Shown piece after piece: positions 56,369 to 64,000 of a DNA stretch of 64,000 nucleotides. Made by a program: the position numbers and the translations under genes. A model generated the notes under the pieces. It searched no databases. It was given only the letters and a program-made list of their open reading frames with translations, and was not told the DNA's origin. Location: NCBI GenBank assembly GCA_018057825.1, contig JAGPCY010000018.1, forward strand, positions 35,186 through 99,185, written 5' to 3'. Position 1 is the first letter of the stretch. Each line of letters begins with the position of its first letter. Source of the stretch: Kofleriaceae bacterium (GTDB taxonomy: Bacteria > Myxococcota_A > Polyangia > Haliangiales > Haliangiaceae).

Positions 56369-56427
56369 GAGCGCGGCACATTTGCCCCCAGCCGGTCGTG
56401 GGCTGAGCGCCGGGCCGCGCGGCAGCG

Positions 56428-59400
56428 CTACAGCCGCTCGAGGTACGCCGACAGCGGCACGCTCAGCCCGGCCGACACGCCCCAGCGCAGGGCGCCGTCG
56501 TCGCCGTCGGTCGGCGGGTAGACCATGATCGTGGCCGGCGACACGTACGCCTCGACCAGGTCGCCGATGTCGAGGGCGAGGAACACCGGGTGCAACATGA
56601 TCGCGTTCGACTCGTCGGAGTCGAGGACCGCGCGGTACAGGAGCCCCGAGGCCGCGGCGCCGACCTTGAACGTCAAGCGGTCGCCCAGGAAGGTCGGGCT
56701 GGCCAGGCCGAACCCGACCTGCTCGGCGATCACCGGCACCGGCCGTCGGGCCGCGCCGGCGTCGCCGGTCGGATCCGAGTACAGGCCACCGACCCCGACG
56801 GTCAGGTGGAAGTAGCCGCGCCAGGTGTGCTTGTGGCGGAAGTCGTCGCCGTGCTGGGCCAGGCGGGCGGCGAACTTGCCGCCGTCGACGCGCAGCGAGC
56901 TGCCGTCGCGCTCGACCGACTCCTGCAGCGCGTGGATGAGCTTGGTCACCCAGCAGTCGACGCTGGTGTCGGACTGGCAGGCGTTCTGCCGGCCCTGGAG
57001 CGAGCCGATCAAGGTGTCGAGGCGGACCCGACCGATCACCGCGAACAGGATCTCGAGGCTCATCGGCTCGTGGGCCTTGATGGCGTCGAGCACCGGCTCG
57101 AGGACGTCGTACAGCGGCGCGTCGAAGGTGTCGATCCGCGCGGTGCCCAGGGTCCGCAGCGCGCCGACGACATCGCCGGCCTTCATCGACAGCGGCGACT
57201 GGCGCGCCACCCGCTGCAGCAGATCGAGGAAGGCGATCAGGCGCGCGGTGGACGACCGCGCGAACCGCAGCCGGGCCGGGACCTCGCCGGGGAAGGCCAC
57301 GCGCAGGGCGTCGTCGACCGCGCCCAGGGCGGCCGCGGTCTCGCGCAGCTCGCGGCCCAGATCGAGCGACGCGTACAGCGGCAGGTCGCCGACGTCGTAG
57401 GACACCTTGCGATCGGGGCCGGGGAAGCGGGCGAACAGCGCCCGTAGATCGGCGATCGACTTCTCGAGGCGATCGAGGGCCGGGTCGATCACGTCGAACG
57501 ACTTGCTCATCGTCTCGAGCTTGGTGGCGACCTCGACGACGTTGCGCGGGCCCCAGGCCTGGATCCCCTCGGTGACGTCCTTGCGCACCCGGGCCAGGGC
57601 GATCGCTCGCGGGTCGAGGGCGCCGGTCGGAGCCGGGGGCGCCCCGCTAGCGGGCGGCCCGCTCGCGCCGGGCGTGGCGTTGACCGCCAGCCGCGCGTTA
57701 TCGATGATCCGAAGGATCCGGTAGATGTGGTCCATGTGGTTGGCGCCGATCGAGAGCCGGATCGCCGAGCTGCCGACCGCGCTCCGGGCGCTGGTCATGG
57801 CGGCGATCAGATCGTCGAGCGACAGCCCGCTGTCGGCGTAGACGCTGGCGCGCAGGAGCGTGCGCAGGCTGGTGATGCCGGCCTGGACCTTGTCGACGCG
57901 CTCGCGCGAGCCGTCGATGAGCTGGGTCTGCCACGCCGTCAGGTTGAGCCCCGGCGTCGACTGCAGGTTGGCGATCGTGCGCGACCGGGCCGCGGCCTCG
58001 ATCAGCCGGCGGACGTCCTCGAAGCCGCCGCCGCGCAGGAGCTTGATCAGGCGGACCGCGTCGAGCACCTTGGCCACTCCGATCGCGCGCTCGGCGATCG
58101 CGCGCTCGGCGAGCTGCTGGCACAGGGTCTGGCCGGCGCCGCGGTCCCACGGGCAGGTCGGACGCAGGTCGGACTGGCTGGTCGAGCGGCCGAAGAGCTG
58201 GGTCTGGCCCAGCCAGTAGTACGCGACGTCGACCAGGAAGCCGTGCAGCTCGGACGACAGCTCGACCGACGGGCGGGCCCCCAGCTCCGCGGCGCCGGCG
58301 ATCACGGTCGCGCCGATCTCGGGCGCGGCGCGCAGCTCGTCGGTGGTCGGATACAGACCGTCGATCAGGTTGGCGGCGACGAAGGCCCGGACCACGGTCA
58401 TGCCGAGATCCTGGAACTTCTCGCGCCGCAAGGTCGACGGATCGGCCAGGAGGCGCGCGCCCTGATCGAGCAGGTCGCGCAGGTACAGATAGCCGGCCCG
58501 CTTCTGCGCCGACAGGAGCTGGCTGACGACCAGCTTGATCGCCGCCTGCCGGGCGCGATCGAGGACGATGTCGACCACCAGGTCGGCGTCGAGCTTGCCG
58601 CGGCGGAAGCCGGTGGGGACGCTGGCGGCGACATCGGCCACGGTCACCGCGCCGGGCGGGCGGGCCGGGCTCGCGGCGGCGTCGGGATCGATCATGTCGA
58701 TCTCGCCGCCGGTCGCGGCCTGGAACTCGGCCTCGAAGAACAGGTCGCTCGACAGGAGCGACCGCTGGCATAGCTCGACCGGCAGGTGCGGGTTGGCCTG
58801 GCACACCGCCTCGAGGTCGGCGCACGCGGCCTTGTCGGCGGCGTCGCAGCCGCGCCGCAGGATCGACGCCGCGCGGGCGGGATCGGCGGCCACGCCCTCG
58901 CCGGTGCGGAAGTGGGTGGCGGCCCGGACGCAGGCGCCGACCTCGTCGCGCTCGCAGGCCCGGTAGTCGCCGTAGATCTTGCGGACCACGCACCCCGGCA
59001 CCGTCGGGTCGTCGCACGGGCAGAACTGGTTGTAGCGGACCAGCCGGCACGACCGGTCGGCGATGCGTCGGAACTTGGCGTTGTCCTGGAGCGCCGGTGG
59101 GCCGTTGGCGCCGTAGGCGAAGGCGGCGTGCTGGCAGGCGTCGGTGTCGCCGGCCCGGCACAGCCGCTCGGCTAGCTCGATCGCCGCCTCGGGGTCGGCG
59201 GTCAGGCCGAACTGCGGACGGCCGAGCAGCAGATCCATGACCAGGCCGGCGCAGCGCGGGTGACCGTCGCCCTCGCACGATCGCACCAGCGCCGCGACCG
59301 TGGCCTGGGCGGTCGCCGGGTCGGGGCGCGCCAAGAGGCGCTGGTAGTAGACCCAGCCGCAGGCCCGCTGATCGCCGGCGGTGCAGGCCATCTCGAGACG

Positions 59401-60102
59401 CGGCTTGATCGCCGGGTATTGCCCCGGGTCGTCGATCGCCAGGCAGGCCGGGAGGTCGCCGCGGGTACACAGCCCGACCAGCCCCGCGGTCGCGACGTCG
59501 CGCCGACGCGCCGCCTCGGGACCGGGCGTGCCGCGATACGCAGTGTCGCGCAGGAGCTTGCACGCCCGCCAGTGGCCGCCCTTGCAGCCGGTCTCGGCGT
59601 CGGCGGCGGCCTCGGTGAACAGCGGCATCGCCCGGGCCGGCTCGATCCCGGGGGCGGTGGCCAGGGAGAAGCTGGCCCGGGCGCGGGCGAAGCAATCGCC
59701 GGGCGCGTCGTCGCCGCACTGGGCCCGGTACAGCGCGCGCTGGTAGGCCGCCTGATAGGTGTCGGTGCGATCGACCTCGAACAGCCAGCCGTCGCGGCGC
59801 AGATCGCCGAGCAGCACGCAGGCCAGGGGATCGAAGCGGGCCGCCGGATCGTCGTCCTCGATCCCGCAGGCCTGGGTCAGGAGCTTGTGCGCGCGCGGTC
59901 GATCCGGCTCGATCTGGCGGCCGGCCAGGAGCGCGTCGGCGAACAGCGTGCACGCGGCGGCGTCGCCGTCGCCGTCGTCGCACGCGGCCTGACAGGCGGC
60001 GGTGGTCGCGCACTCGGCGCGGGCGCCGCGGGGTGCGGCCAGGACCAGGAGGGCGAGGGCGACCGCGATCGGCCAGCGCCTGCCCAGGCGCGGAGCTTCC
60101 AT
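56428..60102 (-). CDS. Giant Sel1-like exported protein with beta-rich C-terminus
   Basis: A 1224-aa protein with a Sec signal (about 1-29, APRGARA-E). Residues 30-480 contain Sel1-like helical repeats with regular Cys pairs (ACTLFADALLAGRQIEPDRP, CVRAATHFRTGEGVAADPARA). The middle (about 500-1050) is helical with no recognised family. The last 150 residues (YFHLTVGVGGLYSD, DRLTFKVGAAASGLLYRAVL, WGVSAGLSVPLSAYLERL) look like outer-membrane beta strands. It could be an envelope-spanning scaffold. Start ATG 60102 precedes the signal; a longer frame to 61173 is a shadow. It is convergent with the FG-GAP gene. Confidence 0.75.
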   Translation of the reverse strand: MEAPRLGRRWPIAVALALLVLAAPRGARAECATTAACQAACDDGDGDAAACTLFADALLAGRQIEPDRPRAHKLLTQACGIEDDDPAARFDPLACVLLGDLRRDGWLFEVDRTDTYQAAYQRALYRAQCGDDAPGDCFARARASFSLATAPGIEPARAMPLFTEAAADAETGCKGGHWRACKLLRDTAYRGTPGPEAARRRDVATAGLVGLCTRGDLPACLAIDDPGQYPAIKPRLEMACTAGDQRACGWVYYQRLLARPDPATAQATVAALVRSCEGDGHPRCAGLVMDLLLGRPQFGLTADPEAAIELAERLCRAGDTDACQHAAFAYGANGPPALQDNAKFRRIADRSCRLVRYNQFCPCDDPTVPGCVVRKIYGDYRACERDEVGACVRAATHFRTGEGVAADPARAASILRRGCDAADKAACADLEAVCQANPHLPVELCQRSLLSSDLFFEAEFQAATGGEIDMIDPDAAASPARPPGAVTVADVAASVPTGFRRGKLDADLVVDIVLDRARQAAIKLVVSQLLSAQKRAGYLYLRDLLDQGARLLADPSTLRREKFQDLGMTVVRAFVAANLIDGLYPTTDELRAAPEIGATVIAGAAELGARPSVELSSELHGFLVDVAYYWLGQTQLFGRSTSQSDLRPTCPWDRGAGQTLCQQLAERAIAERAIGVAKVLDAVRLIKLLRGGGFEDVRRLIEAAARSRTIANLQSTPGLNLTAWQTQLIDGSRERVDKVQAGITSLRTLLRASVYADSGLSLDDLIAAMTSARSAVGSSAIRLSIGANHMDHIYRILRIIDNARLAVNATPGASGPPASGAPPAPTGALDPRAIALARVRKDVTEGIQAWGPRNVVEVATKLETMSKSFDVIDPALDRLEKSIADLRALFARFPGPDRKVSYDVGDLPLYASLDLGRELRETAAALGAVDDALRVAFPGEVPARLRFARSSTARLIAFLDLLQRVARQSPLSMKAGDVVGALRTLGTARIDTFDAPLYDVLEPVLDAIKAHEPMSLEILFAVIGRVRLDTLIGSLQGRQNACQSDTSVDCWVTKLIHALQESVERDGSSLRVDGGKFAARLAQHGDDFRHKHTWRGYFHLTVGVGGLYSDPTGDAGAARRPVPVIAEQVGFGLASPTFLGDRLTFKVGAAASGLLYRAVLDSDESNAIMLHPVFLALDIGDLVEAYVSPATIMVYPPTDGDDGALRWGVSAGLSVPLSAYLERL

Positions 60103-60186
60103 GGCGGCGACGGTGGCACGGCCGGCCGGCGCGCGCCACCGCGGCTGGCCTGGGCAGGACCGCCCCGGGTGCGGTACACGTCGGCG

Positions 60187-60954
60187 ATGGACGAACGGTT
60201 TCTGCGCGGACGGACCGCGCTCGTCACCGGCGGCGGTCGCGGCATCGGCCTGGCGATCGCCACCCGCCTGGCCGAGCTCGGCGCGCGGGTGGTGGTCACC
60301 GGGCGCAGCGTCGACGAGGTGACCGCGGCGGCCGCCGCCCTGGGCGGCGTGGCGGTGCTCGGCGATCTGGCCGATCGCGCGGCCACCGACCGCCTGGTCG
60401 CCGAGGTCGCGGCGGTCGGCCGGATCGACATCCTGGTCAACAACGCCGGCGTGGCCGAGAGCGCGCCGCTGGCCGAGACCGACGACGCGATGTGGGATCG
60501 CCTCCTCGAGCTGAACGCCACCGCGCCGTTCCGCCTGACCCGGGCCCTGGTGCCGGCGATGGTCGCCGCCGGCTGGGGCCGGGTGATCACGATCGCGTCC
60601 AACGCCGGCCTCACCGGCTACGGCTACACCGCGGCCTACTGCGCCGCCAAGCACGCGGTGATCGGGATGACCCGGGCGCTGGCCATCGATCTCGGTCGCA
60701 CCGGGGTGACCATCAACGCGGTGTGCCCGGGTTGGGTCGCGACCCGCATGGCCGACGAGGCGATCGCGCGGATCGCCGCCAAGACCGGCCGCGGCGCCGA
60801 CGCCGCGCGCGAGGCCCTGGCCGGCATGAGTCCCCAGCGCCGGTTGATCGAGCCGGCCGAGGTCGCCCACGCGGTGGCGATGCTGTGCGCCGACGCCGCC
60901 CGCGCCATCCACGGCCAGGCGGTGGTCCTCGACGGCGGGCAGGTGCTCAAGTGA
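60187..60954 (+). CDS. SDR family oxidoreductase
   Basis: A 255-aa classical short-chain dehydrogenase. TALVTGGGRGIGLAIATRL near 10 is the NAD(P) site, NNAGVAESAPL and SNAGLTGYGYTAAYCAAKHA carry the Ser, Tyr and Lys active-site residues, and PGWVATRMADEA follows. It resembles 3-hydroxyacyl-CoA dehydrogenases. First gene of the aromatic-CoA-like operon (RidA, hydratase, dehydrogenase, ligase). The 84-base gap 60103-60186 is divergent from the giant protein gene. Confidence 0.92.
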   Translation: MDERFLRGRTALVTGGGRGIGLAIATRLAELGARVVVTGRSVDEVTAAAAALGGVAVLGDLADRAATDRLVAEVAAVGRIDILVNNAGVAESAPLAETDDAMWDRLLELNATAPFRLTRALVPAMVAAGWGRVITIASNAGLTGYGYTAAYCAAKHAVIGMTRALAIDLGRTGVTINAVCPGWVATRMADEAIARIAAKTGRGADAAREALAGMSPQRRLIEPAEVAHAVAMLCADAARAIHGQAVVLDGGQVLK

Positions 60955-61349
60955 GCCGGCCCACCGCGGTGGTGGTGCCGGGCTGGGCCGCGCCGCGCGG
61001 CTACGCCAACGGCATGATCGGCGGCGGCCAGGTGCTGTTCGTGGCCGGCCAGATCGGCTGGGACGGGCAGGGGGTGTTCCACACCGATGATCTGATCGCG
61101 CAGTTCGATCAGGCCCTGGCCAACGTGATCGCGGTGGTCGAGGCCGCGGGCGGAACGGTCGAGGCGCTGGCATCGCTCACGATCTACGTGACCGAGATCG
61201 ATTCCTATCGGGCGCGGACCAAGGAGCTCGGGCCGATCTGGCGCGCGCGGATGGGGCGCCACTATCCGGCGATGGCCCTGGTCGCGGTGCCGGCGCTGGT
61301 CGAGCCCCGGGCCAAGGTCGAGATCCAGGGCTACGCGCTGCTGCCGTAG
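60951..61349 (+). CDS. RidA family protein
   Basis: A 132-aa YjgF/RidA protein; members hydrolyse enamine/imine intermediates to ketones plus ammonia. GYANGMIGGGQVLFVAGQIGWD is the usual start, LIAQFDQALANVIAVVEAAGGTVE follows, and the C-terminal VAVPALVEPRAKVEIQGYA contains the conserved Arg. It lacks the standard catalytic cysteine motif of some members. Its place between an SDR and acyl-CoA genes suggests removal of an amino group from a CoA intermediate. GTGA overlap upstream; a hexamer array starts right after its TAG. Confidence 0.93.
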   Translation: MSRPTAVVVPGWAAPRGYANGMIGGGQVLFVAGQIGWDGQGVFHTDDLIAQFDQALANVIAVVEAAGGTVEALASLTIYVTEIDSYRARTKELGPIWRARMGRHYPAMALVAVPALVEPRAKVEIQGYALLP

Positions 61350-61590
61350 GAGGAGGCGGAGACCGAGACCGAGGCCGAGGCCGAGACCGAGACCGAGATC
61401 GAGACTGAGACCGAGACCGAGGCGGAGACCGAGACCGAGGCGGAGACCGAGACCGAGGCCGAGACCGAGACCGACACCGAGACCGAGACCGAGGCGGAGG
61501 CGGAGACCGAGGCGGAGGCGGAGGCGGAGACCGAGACCGAGGCGGAGACCGAGACCGAGGCCGAGACCGAGGCCGAGACCGAGGCGGAGG
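61350..61590 (+). repeat. GAG-N-C-S hexamer array 6
   Basis: About 40 hexamers beginning at the base after the RidA TAG, on the sense strand, with one GAGATC/GAGACT variation near 61395. It separates RidA from the enoyl-CoA hydratase gene of the same presumed operon. Confidence 0.93.
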
Positions 61591-61635
61591 CACGTGGGCG
61601 CCGGCCCGCTGGCGAAGGTGGTACACCCGCGGGCC

Positions 61636-62466
61636 ATGGAGCTGCCCGCCCCGCGCACGTTCGGCTTCGCCCTCGACCGCGGCGTCGCCACCCTCACCCT
61701 CGACCGCCCCGAGCGCCTTAACGCGCTCACCTTCGAGAGCTACCGCGAGCTGGCCGAGACCTTCGAGCAGCTCGATCGCTTCGACGAGGTGCGCGCGGTG
61801 GTCCTGCGCGGCAACGGCCGCGGCTTCTGCTCCGGCGGCGACCAGGACGACATCATCCACCACCTGCTCGGGCGGTCGACCGCCGAGCTCCTGGCCTTCA
61901 CCCGCGCCACCGGCCGGCTGATCGCCGCGATCCGCCGGTGCAAGCGCCCGGTGATCGCCGCGGTCCACGGCGCGGTGGTCGGGGCCGGCGCGGTGATCGC
62001 GATCGCCGCTGACCTCCGGCTGGCCGCCGCCAACGCCAAGTTCGGCTTCATCTTCCCCAAGGTCGGGCTGTGCGGCGCCGACATGGGCGCGACCTACCTC
62101 TTGCCGCGGATCGTCGGCGCGACCCACGCCGCCGAGCTGTTGTTCTTTGGCGACCTGGTGCTGGCGCCCGACGCGCTGCGCATCGGTCTGGTCAACCGCG
62201 TGGTCGACACCGTCGAGGACTGCCACAAGCTGGCGGCCGAGTGGGCGGCGCGGTTGGCGGCCGGGCCGGCCTTCGCCCACGCGATGACCAAGCAGATGAT
62301 CGAGAGCGAGGTCACGATGGGGCTGGCCGAGGCCATCGAGGCCGAGGCCCAGGCCCAGGCGCTGTGCATGCAGCACGGCGACTTCGCCGAGGCCCACGCC
62401 GCGTTCAAGGCCAAGCGGCCGCCGCGGTTCGCCGGCGCGCCCGACGCCCCCGAGGGCGCCGCGTGA
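61636..62466 (+). CDS. Enoyl-CoA hydratase/isomerase family protein
   Basis: A 276-aa crotonase-fold enzyme. The oxyanion hole segments are VLRGNGRGFCSGGDQDDI (about 57-75) and AAVHGAVVGAGAVIAIAADLRL. ANAKFGFIFPKVGLCGADMG follows; one catalytic Glu is replaced by the KVGLCGAD context, so hydration or another crotonase reaction may apply. ATG 61636 was chosen; a GTG 42 bases upstream sits at the array edge. It is coupled by GTGA to the dehydrogenase gene. Confidence 0.9.
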   Translation: MELPAPRTFGFALDRGVATLTLDRPERLNALTFESYRELAETFEQLDRFDEVRAVVLRGNGRGFCSGGDQDDIIHHLLGRSTAELLAFTRATGRLIAAIRRCKRPVIAAVHGAVVGAGAVIAIAADLRLAAANAKFGFIFPKVGLCGADMGATYLLPRIVGATHAAELLFFGDLVLAPDALRIGLVNRVVDTVEDCHKLAAEWAARLAAGPAFAHAMTKQMIESEVTMGLAEAIEAEAQAQALCMQHGDFAEAHAAFKAKRPPRFAGAPDAPEGAA

Positions 62467-63599
62467 TCCCGCTGTCGACCGACGACCTGCCGTGGTTCGT
62501 CGACGACGGCGACCGCGCGCTGGCCGAGCGGCTGCGGGCGGCGGCGCCGGGGTTGGCCGCCGCCGAGGACGCGCCCGATGAGCCGGCCCGCGATCGCGCG
62601 GCGGTCGCGGCCCTGGCCGAGGCCGGGCTGTTCGCGCTGGTGGCCCCGGCCGACGGCCAGGTCCGGGCGCGCTCGCTGTGCCTGGCCCGCGAGCTCCTGG
62701 GCTGGGTCAACGCCCGCGCCGACTCGATCTTCGCGGTCCAGGGGCTGGGCAGCTACGCGGTCCTGGCCGCGGGCGACGCCGCGCAGCGGGCGCGGCTGCC
62801 CGACCTGGCGGCCGGCCGCGCGGTCGCGGCCTTCGCCCTGACCGAGCCCGAGGCCGGCAGCGACGTCGCGGCGATCGCCACGCGGGCGGTCGCCGTCGGA
62901 GATGGCTACCGCCTGACCGGCGAGAAGATGTTCATCTCGAACCTCGGGTTGGCGTCGGTCGCGACGGTCGTGGCGACCGTCGATCCCGCGGCCGGCCGCA
63001 AGGGCCTGACCGCGTTCTGGCTGCCCCTCGACGGCGCCGGCGTGACGGTGGTGCCGCAGACGCCGATCGCGCCGCACCCGCTGGGTCGCCTCGTCCTCGA
63101 CGGCGCCCGCGCCACGCGGATCGGCGAGGTCGGCGCCGGCTTCGGCCTGGCGATGCGCACCCTCGACACCTTCCGCGTCTCGGTGGCCGCGGCCGCGGTC
63201 GGTATGGCCCGGCGGGCCCTCGACGAGGCCACCCGTCACGTCCGGGCCCGCGTGCAGTTCGGTCGGCCGCTGGCCGAGCAGCCCCTGGTGCAAGCGCACC
63301 TGGCCGACATGGCCACCCAGCTCGACAGCGCGCGCCTCATGACCTGGCGCGCCGCCGCGGTCAAGGACGCCGGCGCCCGCGGCACGGTCGAGGTGTCGAT
63401 GGCCAAGCTCCACGCCACCGAGGCGGCTCAGGACGTGATCGATCGCGCGGTCCAGCTCCTGGGCGGGCGCGGCGTGGTGGCCGGGGCGATGGTCGAGCAC
63501 CTGTACCGGGCGATCCGCCCGCTGCGCATCTACGAAGGCACCAGCGAGATCCAGCGCGGCATCATCGGCCGCGCGATCGCCACCGGAGGCAGTCCATGA
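62463..63599 (+). CDS. Acyl-CoA dehydrogenase family protein
   Basis: A 378-aa FAD enzyme. AFALTEPEAGSDVAAIATRA and YRLTGEKMFISNLGLASVA are the FAD/substrate loops, RVQFGRPLAEQPLVQAHLADM is the helical core, and the C-terminal RIYEGTSEIQRGIIGRAI carries the usual Glu/Arg. It probably oxidises a ring-derived or linear acyl-CoA. GTG start overlaps the hydratase stop; ATGA overlap with the ligase follows. Confidence 0.93.
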   Translation: MIPLSTDDLPWFVDDGDRALAERLRAAAPGLAAAEDAPDEPARDRAAVAALAEAGLFALVAPADGQVRARSLCLARELLGWVNARADSIFAVQGLGSYAVLAAGDAAQRARLPDLAAGRAVAAFALTEPEAGSDVAAIATRAVAVGDGYRLTGEKMFISNLGLASVATVVATVDPAAGRKGLTAFWLPLDGAGVTVVPQTPIAPHPLGRLVLDGARATRIGEVGAGFGLAMRTLDTFRVSVAAAAVGMARRALDEATRHVRARVQFGRPLAEQPLVQAHLADMATQLDSARLMTWRAAAVKDAGARGTVEVSMAKLHATEAAQDVIDRAVQLLGGRGVVAGAMVEHLYRAIRPLRIYEGTSEIQRGIIGRAIATGGSP

Positions 63600-64000
63600 C
63601 CGACGTCCGCTTTCCGGACGAGTTCAACCTGGCCGACTACTGGCTGTTCGCCCGCGAGCGCGAGGGTCGCGGCGATCATCCGGCGATCCGCTTCGGCGAT
63701 CGGACCTGGACCTACGCCGAGGTCGCCGACCGGGCCCGGGCCCTGGCCCGCGGCCTGATCGCGCGCGGGCTCCGGCCCGAGGAGCGGGTGTACATCGTCC
63801 TGCCCGACGTGCCGCCGTTCGCGTGGGCGATCTTCGCGACCCTGGCCGCGGGCGGCGTCGTGACGATGGGCAACCCGGCGGTGCCACCGGCCGATCTGGC
63901 GGCGGTGATCGACTACGTCAAGGCCGCGATCGTGGTGACCACGCCGGCGGTGGCCGACGGCCTGATCCCGCACCTGACCGCGGGGCCGCGCGGCGGCTTC
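63596..64000 (+). CDS. Benzoate-CoA ligase-like AMP-binding protein (5' part)
   Basis: The first 135 codons of a protein cut by the window end. FPDEFNLADYWLFARERE, AIRFGDRTWTYAEVADRARA and EERVYIVLPDVPPFAWAIFA match N-termini of benzoate/2-aminobenzoate-CoA ligases. The TGA/ATG overlap couples it to the acyl-CoA dehydrogenase. It would activate the aromatic or acyl substrate for the neighbours. Confidence 0.88.
   Translation, partial: MTDVRFPDEFNLADYWLFAREREGRGDHPAIRFGDRTWTYAEVADRARALARGLIARGLRPEERVYIVLPDVPPFAWAIFATLAAGGVVTMGNPAVPPADLAAVIDYVKAAIVVTTPAVADGLIPHLTAGPRGGF

Overview
The window is very GC-rich DNA with tightly packed operons. It encodes many Sec and Tat lipoproteins, a Hanks-type kinase, FG-GAP and Gly-rich surface proteins, multihaem cytochromes and an ElbD-like multidomain lipid enzyme. 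This combination suggests a myxobacterium-like member of Myxococcota (Polyangia, possibly Kofleriaceae/Haliangiales). That placement is inferred from gene content; no rRNA or other phylogenetic marker is present. I saw no tRNA, rRNA, CRISPR, insertion sequence or phage genes.

Layout. 1-6.1 kb: Crp/Fnr regulator, alanine racemase and an Mla-type lipid transport set (permease, ATPase, MCE protein). 6.1-15.6 kb (minus strand): a coupled run of TPR lipoprotein, methyltransferase, 15-motif cytochrome lipoprotein, outer-membrane barrel and 18-motif cytochrome, followed by a lipoprotein and an FHA/winged-helix protein; the centre resembles a porin-cytochrome electron conduit. 15.6-20.9 kb: aspartokinase, glycerophosphodiesterase, PDZ lipoprotein, thymidylate kinase, CFA-type methyltransferase and a ChaN-like lipoprotein. 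21-28.5 kb: CNBD/PilZ-like sensor, Tat phosphoesterase, TraB-family membrane protein, and a DUF1244/truncated haemoglobin/GNAT trio. 28.7-34.1 kb: Tat amine oxidase, FabZ, PPC-repeat lipoprotein, MFS transporter and a lipoprotein. 34.6-38.9 kb: a 56-aa protein, a GGDEF cyclase and a Cys-rich lipoprotein. 39-47.1 kb: HAD-IB phosphatase, DUF2088 protein, a 1507-aa reductase/AMP-ligase/ACP/acyltransferase and an SDR epimerase, probably an ether-lipid cluster. 47.2-60.1 kb: Ser/Thr kinase, two paralogous TPR/PEGA-like proteins, PdxJ and large surface proteins, including a block of lower GC. 60.1-64 kb: SDR, RidA, enoyl-CoA hydratase, acyl-CoA dehydrogenase and the start of a CoA ligase, resembling a 2-aminobenzoyl-CoA degradation operon.

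Two families of non-coding DNA recur right after stop codons, in the sense orientation of the gene just ended. One is a hexamer array built on GAG-N-C-S units, stop-free in all frames (six arrays). The other is a double-hairpin element with a CCCCACCCGAAACG-like tail (three copies, one next to a 600-bp tandem array). With the cytochrome-barrel-cytochrome operon, they are the least explained features of the window.
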